Source: a virus
IMG/VR virus record: IMGVR_UViG_3300021335_000065
Coordinates: 1-28,924 of that record
DNA length: 28,924 nt
Reading direction: 5' to 3' (one strand)
Part shown: positions 16,798-23,664 of the stretch, one piece after another
How the letters are laid out: each line of letters begins with the position of its first letter
Position numbering within the stretch: position 1 is the first letter of the stretch
Notes under the pieces: model-generated
What the model saw: only the letters and a program-made list of their open reading frames with translations
The model's database searches: none
Told to the model about the DNA's origin: nothing
Made by a program: the position numbers and the translations under genes

Positions 16798-17340
16798 TTA
16801 AATAATTTCATCATCAGATGGGAAAAATTGTACGTTGTATTGCAAAACATCAGCATAAGTTGTGAAAGCATTTACCTCCGCCTCTAATCTGTCGGCTTCC
16901 GTAAGTATTCCTGCTCTTTCCGTTGCAACGTCTGTATCAATATCAATGTCCCTCTCTGCTTTTCTAATAACTTGCCAATCGGTAGGCTCTAACATCTTAC
17001 CTGCTTTAGACTTAATCTCTGCAATCTTACTTGCCTTAATGTCGGCTATCTTATATCTTTTTTCGGTTTCGCCTGTTGGCTCACCATCCTCTCCAATAAT
17101 ATCAACATCCTGGTCAAAGTCTATGTCAGTCACATCATAGGTGACAACTGAATTTGCCTCGTCAAAATAAAGACCTCCTTTGGTTTGTGTTTTTGAATTA
17201 TAACTCGGCTTTACAACATCGTAAAAACCATTTTCTTGTAAAACTTCATCCGTTGCTTTCCTAAAGTTTAAAATATTATTCCAAACATTTGGAAGGGTTT
17301 TGTAAATTGCAATACCACCATTTTTAACTAATGCTTTCAT
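16798..17340 (-). CDS. Tail-fibre-associated / assembly-like protein
   Basis: A 180-aa protein with an N-terminal domain (MKALVKNGGIAIYKTLPNVW) and a helical C-terminal domain. The latter, with KAGKMLEPTDWQVIRKAERD near 115-134 and ERAGILTEADRLE near 140-152, resembles the helical C-terminal pattern of phage tail fibre assembly proteins (TDW-V-R-E then ERA-I). The middle is acidic (DIDFDQDVD). The gene lies directly between fibre-related genes, three bases before LamG. It likely helps fold or attach fibres; this is based on pattern memory. Confidence 0.65.
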   Translation of the reverse strand: MKALVKNGGIAIYKTLPNVWNNILNFRKATDEVLQENGFYDVVKPSYNSKTQTKGGLYFDEANSVVTYDVTDIDFDQDVDIIGEDGEPTGETEKRYKIADIKASKIAEIKSKAGKMLEPTDWQVIRKAERDIDIDTDVATERAGILTEADRLEAEVNAFTTYADVLQYNVQFFPSDDEII

Positions 17341-17341
17341 A

Positions 17342-17701
17342 TTAACTTGATATTTGTGAGATTGTGTACCACGCCTCTGTTGTGGAAATAAATTTTATTT
17401 GAATAAAGTTTTTTGTTGAACTGGTGTCATCATAAGTACCACTTATAAGATTAAAAGTTGCTGATGAACCATTTACAGTCCCTAAAGTTAAAGTGTAAGA
17501 ACTGCCCCCTCCAGTAACAACTAATGTTTTTAAATCCCCTACAATAACATTTGTAAAATTTAAAGTTGCTGAATGTCCAGCTGTTAATGTGAAAACATCA
17601 GCAGAAGATGTGTCAACTGTGATTGCCGTTGCAGATGTTAATGAACTGCTTGATGTATATTCATCTCCTAAAACTCCGCTTGTTACTTTTGTTAATGCCA
17701 T
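17342..17701 (-). CDS. Short beta-rich fibre-like protein, 119 aa
   Basis: A Thr/Ser/Val-rich protein with a beta-helix or beta-sandwich-like alternating pattern (TLTAGHSATLNFTNV and LVVTGGGSSYTLTLG). It begins MALTKVTSGVL, a start seen in many tail-fibre and spike proteins. The end (TSTTEAWYTISQI, close paraphrase aside) also fits a spike. It is likely a virion surface protein. It starts just upstream of the fibre-assembly gene; its leader repeats the sequence CTTAAATTTGTAAAAA seen before the 416-aa fibre gene. Confidence 0.65.
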   Translation of the reverse strand: MALTKVTSGVLGDEYTSSSSLTSATAITVDTSSADVFTLTAGHSATLNFTNVIVGDLKTLVVTGGGSSYTLTLGTVNGSSATFNLISGTYDDTSSTKNFIQIKFISTTEAWYTISQISS

Positions 17702-17714
17702 TTTTTATTTTTTA

Positions 17715-17722
17715 CAAATTTA
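17715..17722 (-). promoter_or_regulatory. TAnnTTTG-like element before 119-aa fibre gene
   Basis: Minus-strand TAAATTTG lies 14 bases before the ATG at 17701 and at the stop of the preceding gene. The context CTTAAATTTGTAAAAA is repeated at 18984-18991. It matches the Bacteroidota -7 consensus TAnnTTTG, but no good -33 TTG is seen, so it may be just a conserved leader. Confidence 0.3.
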
Positions 17723-18970
17723 AGATATTTTTAAATGAGTCACCTCAATGTTATTAGTTCCAGTTGCTGGTGCAGTCGTAAACGTTAAAGATGTTGTTAC
17801 AACTGAATAATTTGCTTTTGCTTGATAAACCCCATCAATGTAAATTTGCAAGTTATTTTTTGAAACTGGTTCACTTGTAAGGGTAAATCCAGTTGTTGAT
17901 CCATCACCACTAAAATTGTCAATCTCAATGTCAGGCGTTCCATTTAATGAAACCATGTGAGTAAACTCAATTGATGCTCCGTTTGATGGAGCAGTAGAAA
18001 AGGTTAATGTATTGCTCGATGTCGAATAATTAGATTTTGATTGATAAACCCCATCTATATAAACCTGAACATTATTTTCATTAGTAATTGTATTACTCAA
18101 AGGAAAAGCAACAGTTGAACCATCACCTGAAACTGTGTCAATTATTAAGTTTGTTGCACCACCTCCAGAAGCTGTTGAAGCGATAGTAATATCATCACCA
18201 GCTGGAGTAATTGTAATATTTGAACCAGCAACTAATTTGACATCATCAGCAGATGAATCCGATCCTGTTAATCTTATAATTGCATCATCACCAGAATCAA
18301 CCGCTGAAACTCCATAGGTTGTATCATTGTCAGTAATGTTATTAATTTGAGTTTGTATTGCAGAGGTAACTCCAGAAACATATCCGAGTTCAGTATCTGT
18401 AACTGTTGAAACGCCTACCTTACCAGAACCATTTGAAACCAAAGCCCTTGAAACAGTCAAATCGCTTGAAACGATTGTTGTTGCTGCCCCAGTAATTGTG
18501 TCTTGTTTAGCGTTTATTAATGCTGTAATTGTTGTGTTAAAATCTGGGTCATCATTTAAAGCTGCTGCAATTTCGTTTAAAGTGTCAAGAGTGCCAGGAG
18601 CAGAATCTATTAAATTGGTAATTTCTGTATTTACATAATCTTCTGATGCAATATATTTAAATGCGGTGTCAAAATATTCAAGCTTTGAATCCGTTGTATT
18701 ATATCGGATAATGCCAGATTGCCCAGTCGGTTGTTGAGCAGTTGAACCATTAGGAACTCTAAAAGCATCAGTATTTGACCCAGCATCAAGCGTGAAGTCT
18801 GGCGTTGATGCAAAACCTATTTGGCCCGCTGTATTGATATAAATGTCTAAATCATTACCATTGCCATCAGTAAGTTCTTTACCAGTAGCATCAACCTCTA
18901 AATTATCAGAGGTTTTTATAAAGCCAAGATAAGTGTCTTTTATTCTTTGTCCTGTTAGGGTTGTTCCCAT
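17720..18970 (-). CDS. Tail fibre protein with internal repeats
   Basis: This 416-aa protein begins MGTTLTGQRIKDTYLG, a typical fibre N-terminus, followed by a beta-rich shaft with small helices (about 115-155, containing LNEIAAALNDDPDF, a common fibre segment) and Gly/Ser/Asp-rich regions. Residues 277-338 and 349-413 are two copies of the same repeat: DGDGST-like turn, N-QVYIDGVYQ / N-LQIYIDGVYQ, then LTFSTAP / LTFTTAP, ending in FTHM / VTHL. It is a tail fibre or short spike and probably a trimer. It precedes three more virion-surface genes. Confidence 0.8.
   Translation of the reverse strand: MGTTLTGQRIKDTYLGFIKTSDNLEVDATGKELTDGNGNDLDIYINTAGQIGFASTPDFTLDAGSNTDAFRVPNGSTAQQPTGQSGIIRYNTTDSKLEYFDTAFKYIASEDYVNTEITNLIDSAPGTLDTLNEIAAALNDDPDFNTTITALINAKQDTITGAATTIVSSDLTVSRALVSNGSGKVGVSTVTDTELGYVSGVTSAIQTQINNITDNDTTYGVSAVDSGDDAIIRLTGSDSSADDVKLVAGSNITITPAGDDITIASTASGGGATNLIIDTVSGDGSTVAFPLSNTITNENNVQVYIDGVYQSKSNYSTSSNTLTFSTAPSNGASIEFTHMVSLNGTPDIEIDNFSGDGSTTGFTLTSEPVSKNNLQIYIDGVYQAKANYSVVTTSLTFTTAPATGTNNIEVTHLKIS
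17732..18142 (-). repeat. Two tandem protein-coding repeats in the fibre gene
   Basis: The two copies (17957-18142 and 17732-17926) encode about 65 residues each, related over their whole length in the protein (IDGVYQ and TAP anchors), but well diverged at DNA level. The duplication is old and not a slippage artefact. Confidence 0.75.
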
Positions 18971-18983
18971 AATTTAATTTTTA

Positions 18984-18991
18984 CAAATTTA
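18984..18991 (-). promoter_or_regulatory. TAnnTTTG-like element before fibre gene
   Basis: Minus-strand TAAATTTG in the leader CTTAAATTTGTAAAAA, 13 bases before the fibre ATG at 18970. It is the twin of the element at 17715-17722. No clear -33 element is seen. Confidence 0.3.
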
Positions 18992-18999
18992 AGAAATTT

Positions 19000-19137
19000 T
19001 TAATCTTCATTCCACAATGCATTTTCGGTGTTCCATCTGGATTCTCGATTTTGCCATAAAAGATTTTTTATTTTTTTTAATATTTTTTTTCTGAATCTCC
19101 CAGCCTTTGGAACAATATTTCTTTTTAAGCCTATCAT
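19000..19137 (-). CDS. Small basic protein, 45 aa
   Basis: Translation gives a 45-aa protein starting MIGLKRNIVPKAG, with a strongly basic helix (RFRKKILKKIKNLLW) and a polar Trp-containing end (NALWNED). The ATG overlaps the stop of the upstream gene, and the stop sits 29 bp ahead of the fibre start, supporting a real gene. The basic amphipathic helix could bind membrane or nucleic acid. The function is unknown. Confidence 0.6.
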   Translation of the reverse strand: MIGLKRNIVPKAGRFRKKILKKIKNLLWQNRESRWNTENALWNED

Positions 19138-19433
19138 TATTCAGGAACATGGCGCAAATAACAAATTATGTGTCCCTTTGTGAGTGTTATGTCTGTAAAG
19201 TTTCCGTAAATAATTTGTCCATCCAACAGATCATAATCAGTCAAAGAGGTATCACCAGCAGGAGTGTCATTTGTCGCATCAAAGGTGCAAGATGTAATGC
19301 ATTCAATCATGCAAAAATATTCTCCAGTTGGTGTTGATAAATTTACATCTCCTTTTATAAGCGTTCGCATTCCGAAATCGCCAAAACTCATTCGATGAAA
19401 ATTATTTGCCGAATATAAATCTCTTGTTGCCAT
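19137..19433 (-). CDS. Hypothetical 98-aa protein
   Basis: A beta-rich protein (MATRDLYSAN start) with three cysteines in EYFCMIECITSCTFDA near 38-53 and two in the remainder. It has no membrane segment. It lies between the holin-like gene and fibre genes. Proteins of this size and place are often minor virion or fibre-associated proteins, but no family is recognised. Confidence 0.6.
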   Translation of the reverse strand: MATRDLYSANNFHRMSFGDFGMRTLIKGDVNLSTPTGEYFCMIECITSCTFDATNDTPAGDTSLTDYDLLDGQIIYGNFTDITLTKGHIICYLRHVPE

Positions 19434-19448
19434 AATTATTTCAATGTT

Positions 19449-19859
19449 TTACTTTTTAAAATTAACTCCAATTTTATCGGCAGACCTTGCTCCAAAATAA
19501 CCGCATAGAACCCAAGTTAAAAGGTCAGCGGTGTCAGATGTATCAAGACCAACAAACCACCCCCCACAGTAGCTTAAAACAAGAACTGAAAGCGTTAATG
19601 GTCTTATGTTTCTGGCCAGCCAACTTTGAGAATTAGAATCAGCAACCCAACGCTTTGTAATGCCATCAATTTCAGCCCTTTCAATTTTTAACTTTTCAAG
19701 GGCAACTCTTTTGTCGTTGTCTGACATTTCAGAGCCTCCGATAATTGCTTCAATTACACTTCCAACAGGTGTGTCGTTTGCTATTTTACCAACAACGCTT
19801 GGAATCTTATTTAAAAGAAACTGACCAACCTTTGTGTCCTTAAATCGTTTTTTTGCCAT
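19449..19859 (-). CDS. Holin-like membrane protein (right-hand phage)
   Basis: The 136-aa protein has a basic start, a charged helical region (about 45-75), then WLARNIRPLTLSVLVLSY (about 80-97) and two hydrophobic helices (about 84-104 and 109-125), with a basic end. The W-R-RP motif before the first helix is characteristic of the 3TM holin-type family also suggested at 8987-9367. It follows the M15 peptidase by one base boundary, so the two form a lysis pair: the holin-like protein would open the membrane and the peptidase would cut the cell wall. Confidence 0.68.
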   Translation of the reverse strand: MAKKRFKDTKVGQFLLNKIPSVVGKIANDTPVGSVIEAIIGGSEMSDNDKRVALEKLKIERAEIDGITKRWVADSNSQSWLARNIRPLTLSVLVLSYCGGWFVGLDTSDTADLLTWVLCGYFGARSADKIGVNFKK

Positions 19860-20318
19860 TTAAAAAAAAATGTATTGTGTTTTTTTATTCTTTTTTACAG
19901 CCTTTAAAACATTGCCTCTGTTTGTGTTTACATTTACAAAAGAAACGTGAATCCAGTCAGGGTTTTCATCATCTCCAAACTCCCAGATCAATTGGTCAAA
20001 GTTTAAATTTTCTTTGATATAATAAAAAAGTTCAGCATTAGATTTATCGCCAAGTGAATCAATATCAATTGCCTGTCCTTTTGTGTGCTGGCTTGTCGCT
20101 TTTGATTTTAACTTAATACAAAGTTCTGGTGAACGAAAGAAACTGTTTACACGAATCGGATGTCCAGCCCATTCTCGAAGTGGCTCAAAAACATTTTTTG
20201 CAATTTTCTTCATTTCCTGAATCTGGTTCTCGTTTGGAATATTTTCAATTTCGTGCTTTTCAGCCGTTTTACTTTTTACAGCTTCATTCCAAGTAATATG
20301 TTTGCTTATGAATCTCAT
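19860..20318 (-). CDS. M15-type peptidase (endolysin)
   Basis: A 152-aa protein of the Peptidase_M15_3 type. The zinc motif S76-Q-H78-T-K-G-Q-A-I-D85 (SxHxxGxAxD) and the second motif W122-I-H124-V-S are intact, with a likely catalytic acid in IWEF near 111-114. Members cut peptidoglycan stem peptides as D-Ala-D-Ala or L-Ala-D-Glu peptidases. There is no signal peptide, so export depends on the holin-like protein next door. Its ATG overlaps the stop of the upstream membrane gene (ATGA), fitting a lysis cassette of the right-hand phage. Confidence 0.85.
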   Translation of the reverse strand: MRFISKHITWNEAVKSKTAEKHEIENIPNENQIQEMKKIAKNVFEPLREWAGHPIRVNSFFRSPELCIKLKSKATSQHTKGQAIDIDSLGDKSNAELFYYIKENLNFDQLIWEFGDDENPDWIHVSFVNVNTNRGNVLKAVKKNKKTQYIFF

Positions 20319-20692
20319 GATTTTTTATTAATAAAGTCGTGCTTTAAAGTGTTATTCAACAAAAGCTTGTCAATTGTGTCATCTTGTAATTTTATGACCA
20401 TAGCCTCCAAAGAATCTTTTTGACTTACAAGCAAGTCAATTTTAGTTTCAAGGTTTGATATTTTCTTTTTATGGGCTTCCAAATCATCTGGATTCCTTCC
20501 TGTAATTGTCGAAATAATCATTGTTAAACTTGCAGCAATCATTCCAATTAAAGTGTTTATTATTTGAGCGTTTTCATCTGGGATGCTGTATTTGGTTAAA
20601 TAACCTAAAATCCCAACTATTAGAAAAAAAACAACTAAAGACCCTGAATAATGTCTTATATCTTTTGCTGCTCCGTTGCTTGGTAGTTTCAT
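20315..20692 (-). CDS. Membrane plus coiled-coil protein, copy B
   Basis: The 125-aa relative of the protein at 14035-14496. It starts [18 protein letters not shown], has two membrane helices (about 18-35 and 42-63), [11 protein letters not shown], then a coiled coil (about 70-105). It lacks the cysteine-rich end of copy A. The place directly before the endolysin and after a 47-aa membrane protein suggests a lysis role such as spanin or holin partner. The function is inferred from position only. Confidence 0.7.
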   Translation of the reverse strand: MKLPSNGAAKDIRHYSGSLVVFFLIVGILGYLTKYSIPDENAQIINTLIGMIAASLTMIISTITGRNPDDLEAHKKKISNLETKIDLLVSQKDSLEAMVIKLQDDTIDKLLLNNTLKHDFINKKS

Positions 20693-20696
20693 TTTA

Positions 20697-20840
20697 TTAT
20701 TTATTTAATCTGTTATATATTCCAATTGCTGTATAAATTATTGACAGCATTAAAAGTGCTGTTTGTAAAGTTGGGTTTATTGGCGATAAACTTGATAATA
20801 ATGCAATTGCACTAAATCCATATATTTTAACATCCTCCAT
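20697..20840 (-). CDS. Small membrane protein, 47 aa
   Basis: Translation gives [18 protein letters not shown], a proline-containing turn (SPINP) and a second hydrophobic helix ([14 protein letters not shown]), ending NRLNK. Start and stop abut both neighbours (its ATG is directly against the stop at 20841; 4 bp from the next start). It is similar in size and pattern to the 48-aa protein at 11071-11217. A holin or holin partner is plausible given the lysis genes that follow. Confidence 0.65.
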   Translation of the reverse strand: MEDVKIYGFSAIALLSSLSPINPTLQTALLMLSIIYTAIGIYNRLNK

Positions 20841-21275
20841 TTAAGTGGTTTTTTCAATTCTGTTTGAAACTTCAATTATTGCTCTAAAGTATGTTTTATC
20901 ATCTTCATAATCTTCAAAATATCTTATTCTGTCAATTGTGGTTGTGTAAACATTAAAATTTTCAGATGACAAATCAATATTTGTTCTCGTTCTTATAATA
21001 GCTAAAATGCCATCAACAATTAAATTGAGTTGATATTCGCCACCATCATCACCATCAAAACCAGTAATCGCCTCAATTCTTGATTTGTATTCACCACTAA
21101 AACTGGTTTGGTTTTGGTCAATTTCATCCATTTGATAAGAGTAAATCCTAATAAATGGCGTTTCAGTTCCTATTGGGACTCTATTATAAACAGGAACAAA
21201 AGACCCCCCAATGGTAATTTGATCAGTCAAAGAATCAATAAAGGCTTTTCGTATATGATGAAATATTTCGTTCAT
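20841..21275 (-). CDS. Tail-completion / terminator-like protein (DUF3168-like)
   Basis: A 144-aa protein with pattern ETPFIRIYSYQ (near 37-48), a mid strand segment GEYQLNLIVD and a C-terminal strand YFRAIIEVSNRIE. Size, place after the gp10-like gene and the strand pattern match tail completion proteins that cap the tail tube of long-tailed phages. The next gene would normally be the major tail protein; here a lysis block follows. The call rests on position and pattern. Confidence 0.65.
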   Translation of the reverse strand: MNEIFHHIRKAFIDSLTDQITIGGSFVPVYNRVPIGTETPFIRIYSYQMDEIDQNQTSFSGEYKSRIEAITGFDGDDGGEYQLNLIVDGILAIIRTRTNIDLSSENFNVYTTTIDRIRYFEDYEDDKTYFRAIIEVSNRIEKTT

Positions 21276-21652
21276 TATTTTTTCAGTTGTTTCCTAATGT
21301 CTTTGATGACATTCATTAATAAAACTCTTAAATTTTTATAGATGTTTGGATAAAAATAAGGCTTGCCTTTTCGGTAAACAGAACCAAATTCTTGGACAAT
21401 AGCATAATCAAAATTTTTCTTACTCAATGCAATTGACTCAACTTGAGCAGATAAATCATCAATCATAAATCCTTTAACTTCTTGCCTTAAATTACCAGTA
21501 TCTAATGGAGCATCCTTTTTGATGTCATTTTGTGATTCTGTTGCGAAATATTTCAGGTTTGGATTTAACACACTTTTATTAAGCCTTTTTAAATTATGAA
21601 GCTTTGACAAAATTCTGTCCATATCCTTTTTATTAACTTGAATATTTTTCAT
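21275..21652 (-). CDS. HK97 gp10-like head-tail protein
   Basis: A 125-aa protein with the signature APLDTGNLRQEV (residues about 50-61) and a later YAIVQEFGSVYRKGKPYFYP (about 84-103), both typical of HK97 gp10-family proteins that connect head and tail. Basic helix at both ends. It lies between the head closure and tail completion genes and overlaps each by a base, in the standard order of siphovirus neck modules. Confidence 0.85.
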   Translation of the reverse strand: MKNIQVNKKDMDRILSKLHNLKRLNKSVLNPNLKYFATESQNDIKKDAPLDTGNLRQEVKGFMIDDLSAQVESIALSKKNFDYAIVQEFGSVYRKGKPYFYPNIYKNLRVLLMNVIKDIRKQLKK

Positions 21653-21981
21653 TATGCAAATTTAGTAGCTGAAATTTTTACAAATTGATCCTCCTGACTT
21701 TCGTAAATATCATTTATTTTATAGTTTCCAGTTTGACCTTGAATCTGAATAATGTCGCTAGCCAATATAAATTCATCAGCTGTTTGACTTCTGACAATTA
21801 TTTCAATTTCTATAAATCGCCCAGATTTAAATTCTGTTTTTGATACCTCGCCTTTAAGTTCTTTTACTTTTGCCCAGATAGTGGCAATGGTTGAAAGCGT
21901 TGAAGTTGTACCACCAAACCCATCATCAGTTTTGGATTGCCTTTTGATTATAATTCTTTTATTTAATTTCCCTGAATCCAT
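21652..21981 (-). CDS. Head closure / head-tail joining protein
   Basis: A 109-aa protein with LNKRIIIKRQSKTDDGFGG near the start and a conserved-type strand pattern ATIWAKVKELKGE, then VRSQTADEFILASDII and YKINDIYESQED. It fits the phage head-tail joining family (SPP1 gp16 and HK97 gp7-like head closure), a stopper ring below the connector. It is followed by the gp10-like gene with a one-base overlap. Confidence 0.82.
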   Translation of the reverse strand: MDSGKLNKRIIIKRQSKTDDGFGGTTSTLSTIATIWAKVKELKGEVSKTEFKSGRFIEIEIIVRSQTADEFILASDIIQIQGQTGNYKINDIYESQEDQFVKISATKFA

Positions 21982-21984
21982 TTA

Positions 21985-22500
21985 TTAAATAAACATATTT
22001 TTAAAGCCTTGTAAAATTTGGGTGACTTTTGTTGGAACTTGAACAAAAGAAACTCCTTGTAATACGATAAAATCAGCCCTATTGTCATAATAGGTTGAAA
22101 CCAACTGCAAAATTGCTTGTTGTAGTAATCCGTCATCCATTCCAGCTGTTGTGTAATTTACAATTATGTCTTTTGCAGGGAGTTGATTTAAGGCGATAAC
22201 TTCATCATGCAGACCATAAGTATCATAATCAGCAGATGATCCCTCTACTGTCACGCTGGTTATTGTATTCAATGGCCCGAAAGGAATTATAAACCTATCC
22301 TTTGCAGATTCTAAATAATACTGTCTTGATTTCGCAACAATATCTCTGCCAATATAATTTTCAGACCATATCCTGGCTTGTTCAATCATTGTTCCAATTA
22401 AAGTGTCATCATCAGAGGTGTCAATTCTCATATATGATTTTGCAACTGTAACAGTTACAATTTCACTTCCAGTTGTAGAAACTATTTTTTCGCTTGGCAT
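21985..22500 (-). CDS. gp6-like head-tail connector
   Basis: A 171-aa protein with VTVAKSYMRIDTSDDD (about 18-33), IEQARIWSENYIG (about 42-54), a strand PFGPLNTITSVTV and a helical end. The VT-AK-YLRID and A--W-ENYI-R pattern is the hallmark of phage gp6/gp15-type connectors, which form the ring directly under the portal. The start overlaps the stop of the small upstream gene. Confidence 0.85.
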   Translation of the reverse strand: MPSEKIVSTTGSEIVTVTVAKSYMRIDTSDDDTLIGTMIEQARIWSENYIGRDIVAKSRQYYLESAKDRFIIPFGPLNTITSVTVEGSSADYDTYGLHDEVIALNQLPAKDIIVNYTTAGMDDGLLQQAILQLVSTYYDNRADFIVLQGVSFVQVPTKVTQILQGFKNMFI

Positions 22501-22697
22501 TATTTAGCTTTTTTAGTTGTTCTTTTTTTTGCAGTTTTATTTTCTTTTGTCTGCTTGACGGCTTTTTCCTCTTTTAGTTCAATTCCGATTTGCCTTGATA
22601 AATAGTGTTTTGCAGTTTTTGCATCGAGTTCATAAACTTGACCCTCATATCTCCAGCCCTTTGTGGAAAATACGTCTTTTAACATTTTAATTTTCAT
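22500..22697 (-). CDS. Small basic protein, 65 aa
   Basis: A small protein with KIKMLKDVFSTKGWRYEGQVYELD at the N-terminal half (a compact beta-type domain) and a Lys/Thr-rich tail (KTKENKTAKKRTTK-like). Such proteins sit near neck genes in many siphoviruses; an equivalent is often recorded as an unknown head protein. It starts the connector operon after the terminator at 22721-22755. Confidence 0.65.
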   Translation of the reverse strand: MKIKMLKDVFSTKGWRYEGQVYELDAKTAKHYLSRQIGIELKEEKAVKQTKENKTAKKRTTKKAK

Positions 22698-22713
22698 TGT
22701 GCTTTATTTATCA

Positions 22714-22721
22714 CAAAGATA
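22714..22721 (-). promoter_or_regulatory. TATCTTTG element, likely -7 box
   Basis: Minus-strand TATCTTTG exactly fits the Bacteroidota TAnnTTTG -7 consensus. It lies right after the T-run of a terminator and 16 bases before the ATG of the 65-aa gene, a sensible place to restart transcription of the neck genes. A matching -33 TTG is not visible at the usual spacing. Confidence 0.4.
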
Positions 22722-22755
22722 AAAAAAATTGCGCCACCATAATCAGCAGCGCAAT
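22721..22755 (-). terminator. Rho-independent terminator after nuclease gene
   Basis: Minus strand ATTGCGC pairs perfectly with GCGCAAT (extended by wobble pairs) around a loop, then an eight-T run. It separates the nuclease gene from the neck genes. Confidence 0.85.
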
Positions 22756-22798
22756 CCCAACAAACTATAAACAAAAATTTATGAAAAAGGTAAAAGAA

Positions 22799-23164
22799 TT
22801 ACCTTAAGTCAAAGGTATTAAAATTTTTCTTATATTTTCCAAAAGGGTTAATATTAAATGCAGTTTGATTTTTATTTTTTATAAAAAAAAATCCATCATA
22901 ATAATCAATCCAAAGTGCATAATAATCCACTTCTGAAGTACTATATTTTCTGTGCCTGGTGACGTGTATTCTGACACCAGTAGTGTTTTCGTATGGTTTT
23001 TTAGATGTTGATTTAACTTGTATTTTAACAAGTTTTCCGTTAATATCAGCGATTAAATCATAAACGGATGAATCGGCCAAAGGTCTTGAAACTTGATACC
23101 CCCTCTTTAATAATTCGGTTGCAATTTTAAATTCTGCTAAACATCCATAAATATTGACATCCAT
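22799..23164 (-). CDS. PD-(D/E)XK nuclease-like protein
   Basis: A 121-aa protein beginning MDVNIYGCLAEFK. E11, D36 (VYDLIAD) and Q49-V-K51 (KIQVKST) form the PD-(D/E)XK arrangement; the glutamine in place of the second acid is usual in the subfamily of holliday-junction-resolvase-like and intron-associated nucleases. It is a small soluble enzyme likely to cut DNA. It is flanked by terminators on both sides, so it forms its own transcription unit. The ATG at 23164 is preferred to the TTG two codons upstream. A possible moron with a role in DNA cleavage, repair or superinfection exclusion. Confidence 0.75.
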   Translation of the reverse strand: MDVNIYGCLAEFKIATELLKRGYQVSRPLADSSVYDLIADINGKLVKIQVKSTSKKPYENTTGVRIHVTRHRKYSTSEVDYYALWIDYYDGFFFIKNKNQTAFNINPFGKYKKNFNTFDLR

Positions 23165-23178
23165 GCTCAAATTTAGTC

Positions 23179-23207
23179 AAAAAAAAACATCCCCCAATCA
23201 AGGGGGA
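23179..23207 (-). terminator. Rho-independent terminator before nuclease gene
   Basis: Minus-strand TCCCCC pairs with GGGGGA around a six-base loop, followed by a nine-T run (TGTTTTTTTTT). It closes the tiny-gene cluster. Confidence 0.85.
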
Positions 23208-23245
23208 CATTTCCAACATTACTAACTAACTAAAAATGAAAAAAA

Positions 23246-23380
23246 TTATCTCATTGATGCCTCAAAACAAATGTTTGAGCAAAATTCTGAATCTGATTCC
23301 CTTCCGCACTCTGGGCATTCAAAAACATATTCTGATTCATAAAATATAGGATCATTTAGTTCCCTGTCTGGTATGTACAT
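23246..23380 (-). CDS. Tiny zinc-ribbon-like protein, 44 aa
   Basis: Translation gives a 44-aa protein that starts MYIPDREL. Cys22, Cys25 (CPEC), Cys34 and Cys38 (C-S-N-I-C) give a single zinc-finger-like site. The N-terminal part is acidic. It overlaps the previous gene by 29 bases. Zinc-ribbon-like phage proteins often bind nucleic acid or host polymerase; here only the fold can be suggested. Confidence 0.65.
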   Translation of the reverse strand: MYIPDRELNDPIFYESEYVFECPECGRESDSEFCSNICFEASMR

Positions 23381-23522
23381 AATCTCTGTCTTTTATTGTG
23401 TTAATTTTATCTTGAATTTCTTTTGCCTTCATTAATAAATATAAATAATCACTTGGGATCATTTTATCTTTGTTTTTGTCTATCATATCATAAACAAAGT
23501 CTAATATATCATTTTTTTCCAT
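23352..23522 (-). CDS. Tiny charged helical protein, 56 aa
   Basis: A 56-aa protein, MEKNDILDFVYDM start, lysine/aspartate-rich, predicted mostly helical (LLMKAKEIQDKINTI). It overlaps both neighbours (14 and 29 bases), which is the main support. No function is recognised. Confidence 0.6.
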   Translation of the reverse strand: MEKNDILDFVYDMIDKNKDKMIPSDYLYLLMKAKEIQDKINTIKDRDYVHTRQGTK

Positions 23523-23664
23523 AATCTGAACTGTTTATTAGTGCTGCAAGGATTACCATTCCAACTGAATCAATGTAAGCTGAATAAACAAAAACCAATC
23601 TAAATCCCCACAAAATAAATAATATTGAAGTGATAAGTTTTATTCTTTCTATCCGAGCATCCAT
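23509..23664 (-). CDS. Tiny membrane protein, 51 aa
   Basis: A 51-aa protein starting MDARIERIKL. It has two hydrophobic segments (about 10-27 and 34-44), likely a membrane hairpin, with a polar end (SSDYGKK). It overlaps the upstream gene by 16 bases and the next by 14. Confidence 0.6.
   Translation of the reverse strand: MDARIERIKLITSILFILWGFRLVFVYSAYIDSVGMVILAALINSSDYGKK

Noticed and set aside
22787-22805. Perfect inverted repeat AAGGTAA-AAGAA-TTACCTT
   Set aside because: It overlaps the nuclease stop and is a short AT-rich stem; the strong terminator just downstream explains the signal better.
23236-23349. A plus-strand 37-aa frame starting MKKIISLM after a hairpin and an A-rich leader
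   Set aside because: It is antisense to the zinc-ribbon gene, which has four spaced cysteines; no promoter for the plus strand is evident.
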